A stretch of 42,990 nt of DNA from UBA3775 sp051877895 (GTDB taxonomy: Bacteria > Bacillota > Clostridia > Lachnospirales > Lachnospiraceae): assembly GCA_051877895.1 (NCBI GenBank), contig JBJEJI010000058.1:1-42990 (forward strand), given 5' to 3'. The position numbers were made by a program, and so were the translations under genes. Below the pieces are notes generated by a model. It searched no databases and had not been told where the DNA came from. It saw only the letters and a program-made list of their open reading frames with translations. This document shows positions 41,394 to 42,990 of this stretch, in pieces; within the stretch, counting starts at the first letter, position 1; each line of letters opens with the position of its first letter.

Positions 41394-42935
41394 ATGGCTA
41401 GAGAAACAATTTTGGTACTGGATTTTGGCGGACAGTATAACCAGCTGATTGCGCGCCGTGTCAGAGAATGCAGCGTATACGCAGAGGTAAAGCCGTATAC
41501 CATGACACTAGATGAAATCCGTGAGATGGCACCGAAGGGAATCATTTTTACGGGAGGACCAAACAGTGTTTATGACCCTGCTTCGCCCCATTACAGCGAA
41601 GAAATTTTTAAACTGGGTATTCCGATTTTAGGAATATGTTATGGCTCCCAGCTTATGGCATATGAACTTGGCGGCGAAGTTTTAACTGCTCCTGTTAGTG
41701 AATATGGTCATACTGAGGTTACTGTTGATACCGGTTCGGTTCTTTTCAAAGATGTAACCAAGGTGACAACCTGTTGGATGAGTCATACGGACTATATTGC
41801 TAAAGCACCGGAAGGTTTCCGTATTACAGCTACAACTCCGGTATGTCCTGTGGCTGCCATGGAAGATCCGGACAGAGGCTTTTATGCCACACAGTTTCAT
41901 CCTGAGGTAATGCATACAAAGCAGGGTATTGAAATGCTCAGAAGCTTTGTCTATGACGTATGTAAATGCTCCGGTGACTGGAAAATGGATTCTTTCGTGG
42001 AGAGAACCATCAAAGAGCTTCGTGAAAAAATCGGTGACGGTAAAGTGCTTTGCGCACTTTCCGGCGGAGTGGATTCATCGGTTGCTGCTGTGCTTCTCAG
42101 CAAGGCAGTAGGAAAACAGCTTACATGTGTTTTTGTGGATCACGGTCTTCTTCGTAAAAACGAAGGGGATGAGGTTGAAGCTGTCTTTGGTCCGGAAGGA
42201 GATTATGAGCTGAACTTTATCCGTGTAAATGCGCAGGAACGATACTATGATAAACTAAAAGGAGTTACAGAGCCTGAGGACAAGCGTAAAATAATCGGCG
42301 AAGAATTTATCCGTATTTTTGAGGAAGAAGCAAAGAAAATCGGTGCAGTTGATTATCTTGTACAGGGAACCATTTATCCGGACGTTATTGAATCGGGTCT
42401 GGGAAATTCCGCAGTAATCAAAAGCCATCACAATGTAGGAGGACTTCCAAGCGTTGTTGACTTCAAGGAAATCGTAGAGCCATTGAGAATGCTCTTCAAA
42501 GATGAAGTAAGAAAAGCGGGACTTGAGCTTGGCATTCCGCATCATCTTGTATTCCGTCAGCCGTTCCCGGGACCTGGCCTGGGCATCCGTATCATCGGTG
42601 AAGTAACAGCGGAAAAGGTAAAAATCGTTCAGGAGGCAGATGCAATTTACCGTGAAGAAATTGCCAAGGCAGGTTGCGACGGCAACCTGGCCCAGTATTT
42701 CGCAGCACTTACCAACATGCGTTCCGTAGGTGTTATGGGAGATTTCAGAACCTACGATTATGCGGTTGTGCTCCGTGCAGTCTGTACCTCAGACTTTATG
42801 ACCGCAGAATCCGCAGAAATTCCTTGGCCGGTACTGAGCAAAGTAACCAACAGAATTGTAAATGAAGTTAAAGGGGTTAACCGGGTACTGTATGACTGCA
42901 CCGGGAAACCACCGGCAACGATTGAGTTTGAATAG
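41394..42935 (+). CDS. guaA: GMP synthase (glutamine-hydrolysing)
   Basis: Converts XMP to GMP with ATP and glutamine. The ATG at 41394 follows TAGGAGG and gives 513 residues; an upstream in-frame TTG at 41346 has no ribosome site. The N-terminal glutamine amidotransferase has the catalytic Cys82 in GICYGSQ and the later TQFHPEV with catalytic His. The PP-loop synthetase domain starts with SGGVDSS (223-229), and the C-terminal dimer domain includes RQPFPGPGLGIRI and ends in KPPATIEFE. No purine riboswitch was recognised upstream. A strong terminator follows. Confidence 0.97.
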   Translation: MARETILVLDFGGQYNQLIARRVRECSVYAEVKPYTMTLDEIREMAPKGIIFTGGPNSVYDPASPHYSEEIFKLGIPILGICYGSQLMAYELGGEVLTAPVSEYGHTEVTVDTGSVLFKDVTKVTTCWMSHTDYIAKAPEGFRITATTPVCPVAAMEDPDRGFYATQFHPEVMHTKQGIEMLRSFVYDVCKCSGDWKMDSFVERTIKELREKIGDGKVLCALSGGVDSSVAAVLLSKAVGKQLTCVFVDHGLLRKNEGDEVEAVFGPEGDYELNFIRVNAQERYYDKLKGVTEPEDKRKIIGEEFIRIFEEEAKKIGAVDYLVQGTIYPDVIESGLGNSAVIKSHHNVGGLPSVVDFKEIVEPLRMLFKDEVRKAGLELGIPHHLVFRQPFPGPGLGIRIIGEVTAEKVKIVQEADAIYREEIAKAGCDGNLAQYFAALTNMRSVGVMGDFRTYDYAVVLRAVCTSDFMTAESAEIPWPVLSKVTNRIVNEVKGVNRVLYDCTGKPPATIEFE

Positions 42936-42942
42936 TAAACAC

Positions 42943-42990
42943 AGCTTCAGAAACAGCGAAAACAAGCCGTTTCTGGAGCTTTTTTCTTTT
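42943..42990 (+). terminator. guaA terminator
   Basis: AGCTTCAGAAAC pairs with GTTTCTGGAGCT (one wobble) around a 14-base loop, followed by TTTTTCTTTT. Confidence 0.9.

Overview
The window looks like chromosomal core sequence of a low-to-moderate-GC anaerobic Firmicute, most likely Lachnospiraceae (class Clostridia). Reasons are inference from content: a pyruvate formate-lyase system with its activase, strong AGGAGG-type ribosome sites, Gram-positive style sigma-A promoters, a Gram-positive type LexA box, an IscR-like Rrf2 regulator, CvfB, ComF, and a sortase-anchored surface enzyme. There are about 30 genes, nearly all on the + strand; only mnmA, tcdA and cvfB are on the - strand. No tRNA, rRNA, CRISPR array, prophage or intact transposon was seen.

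Layout. 1-6560: a TrpB2-type tryptophan synthase beta, then a tightly overlapping four-gene operon (two CydDC-like ABC exporter half-subunits, a YgbA-type cysteine-rich protein, a DUF454 membrane protein), then a broken ABC ATPase gene that shares its upstream palindrome with that operon. 6466-11760: cysK, a cell-wall-anchored metallophosphatase, a YibE/F membrane protein and a lone hisB with a foldable leader. 11877-17564: sulfur and tRNA-modification genes (mnmA, tcdA, a TtcA-family gene), the IscR-like regulator, exonuclease III, a dCMP deaminase-like protein and a Crp/Fnr regulator. 17582-20995: pflB and pflA behind a perfect 26-bp palindrome. 21012-29110: an mreB/mbl-like gene, recD2, a sugar nucleotidyltransferase, comF, cvfB, a CPBP protease and a thioredoxin reductase. 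29111-30032: a 920-bp AT-rich gene-free stretch with a cluster of DnaA boxes. 30033-39385: secA, prfB, uvrB, uvrA (with LexA box) and a YfbR-like 5'-nucleotidase. 39590-42990: a PIN/NYN-like protein with a repetitive tail, and guaA.

How parts work together. cysK and the Rrf2 gene carry related sequence just downstream of their -10 boxes, which suggests one cysteine/Fe-S circuit that would also suit the sulfur-transferring tRNA enzymes nearby (MnmA, TtcA). The Crp/Fnr gene sits directly upstream of pflB, and the palindrome between them has the form GTAAC-N4-GTTAC and lies at about -41 of a promoter, as expected for a class II Crp/Fnr activator site. uvrB and uvrA form the excision-repair pair, with uvrA apparently under SOS control.

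The least explained items are the shared GGTTAG-N6-CTAACT operator, the DnaA-box cluster away from any dnaA gene, the structured hisB leader, and the PIN-like repeat protein. No wholly new multi-gene defence or mobile system was recognised.
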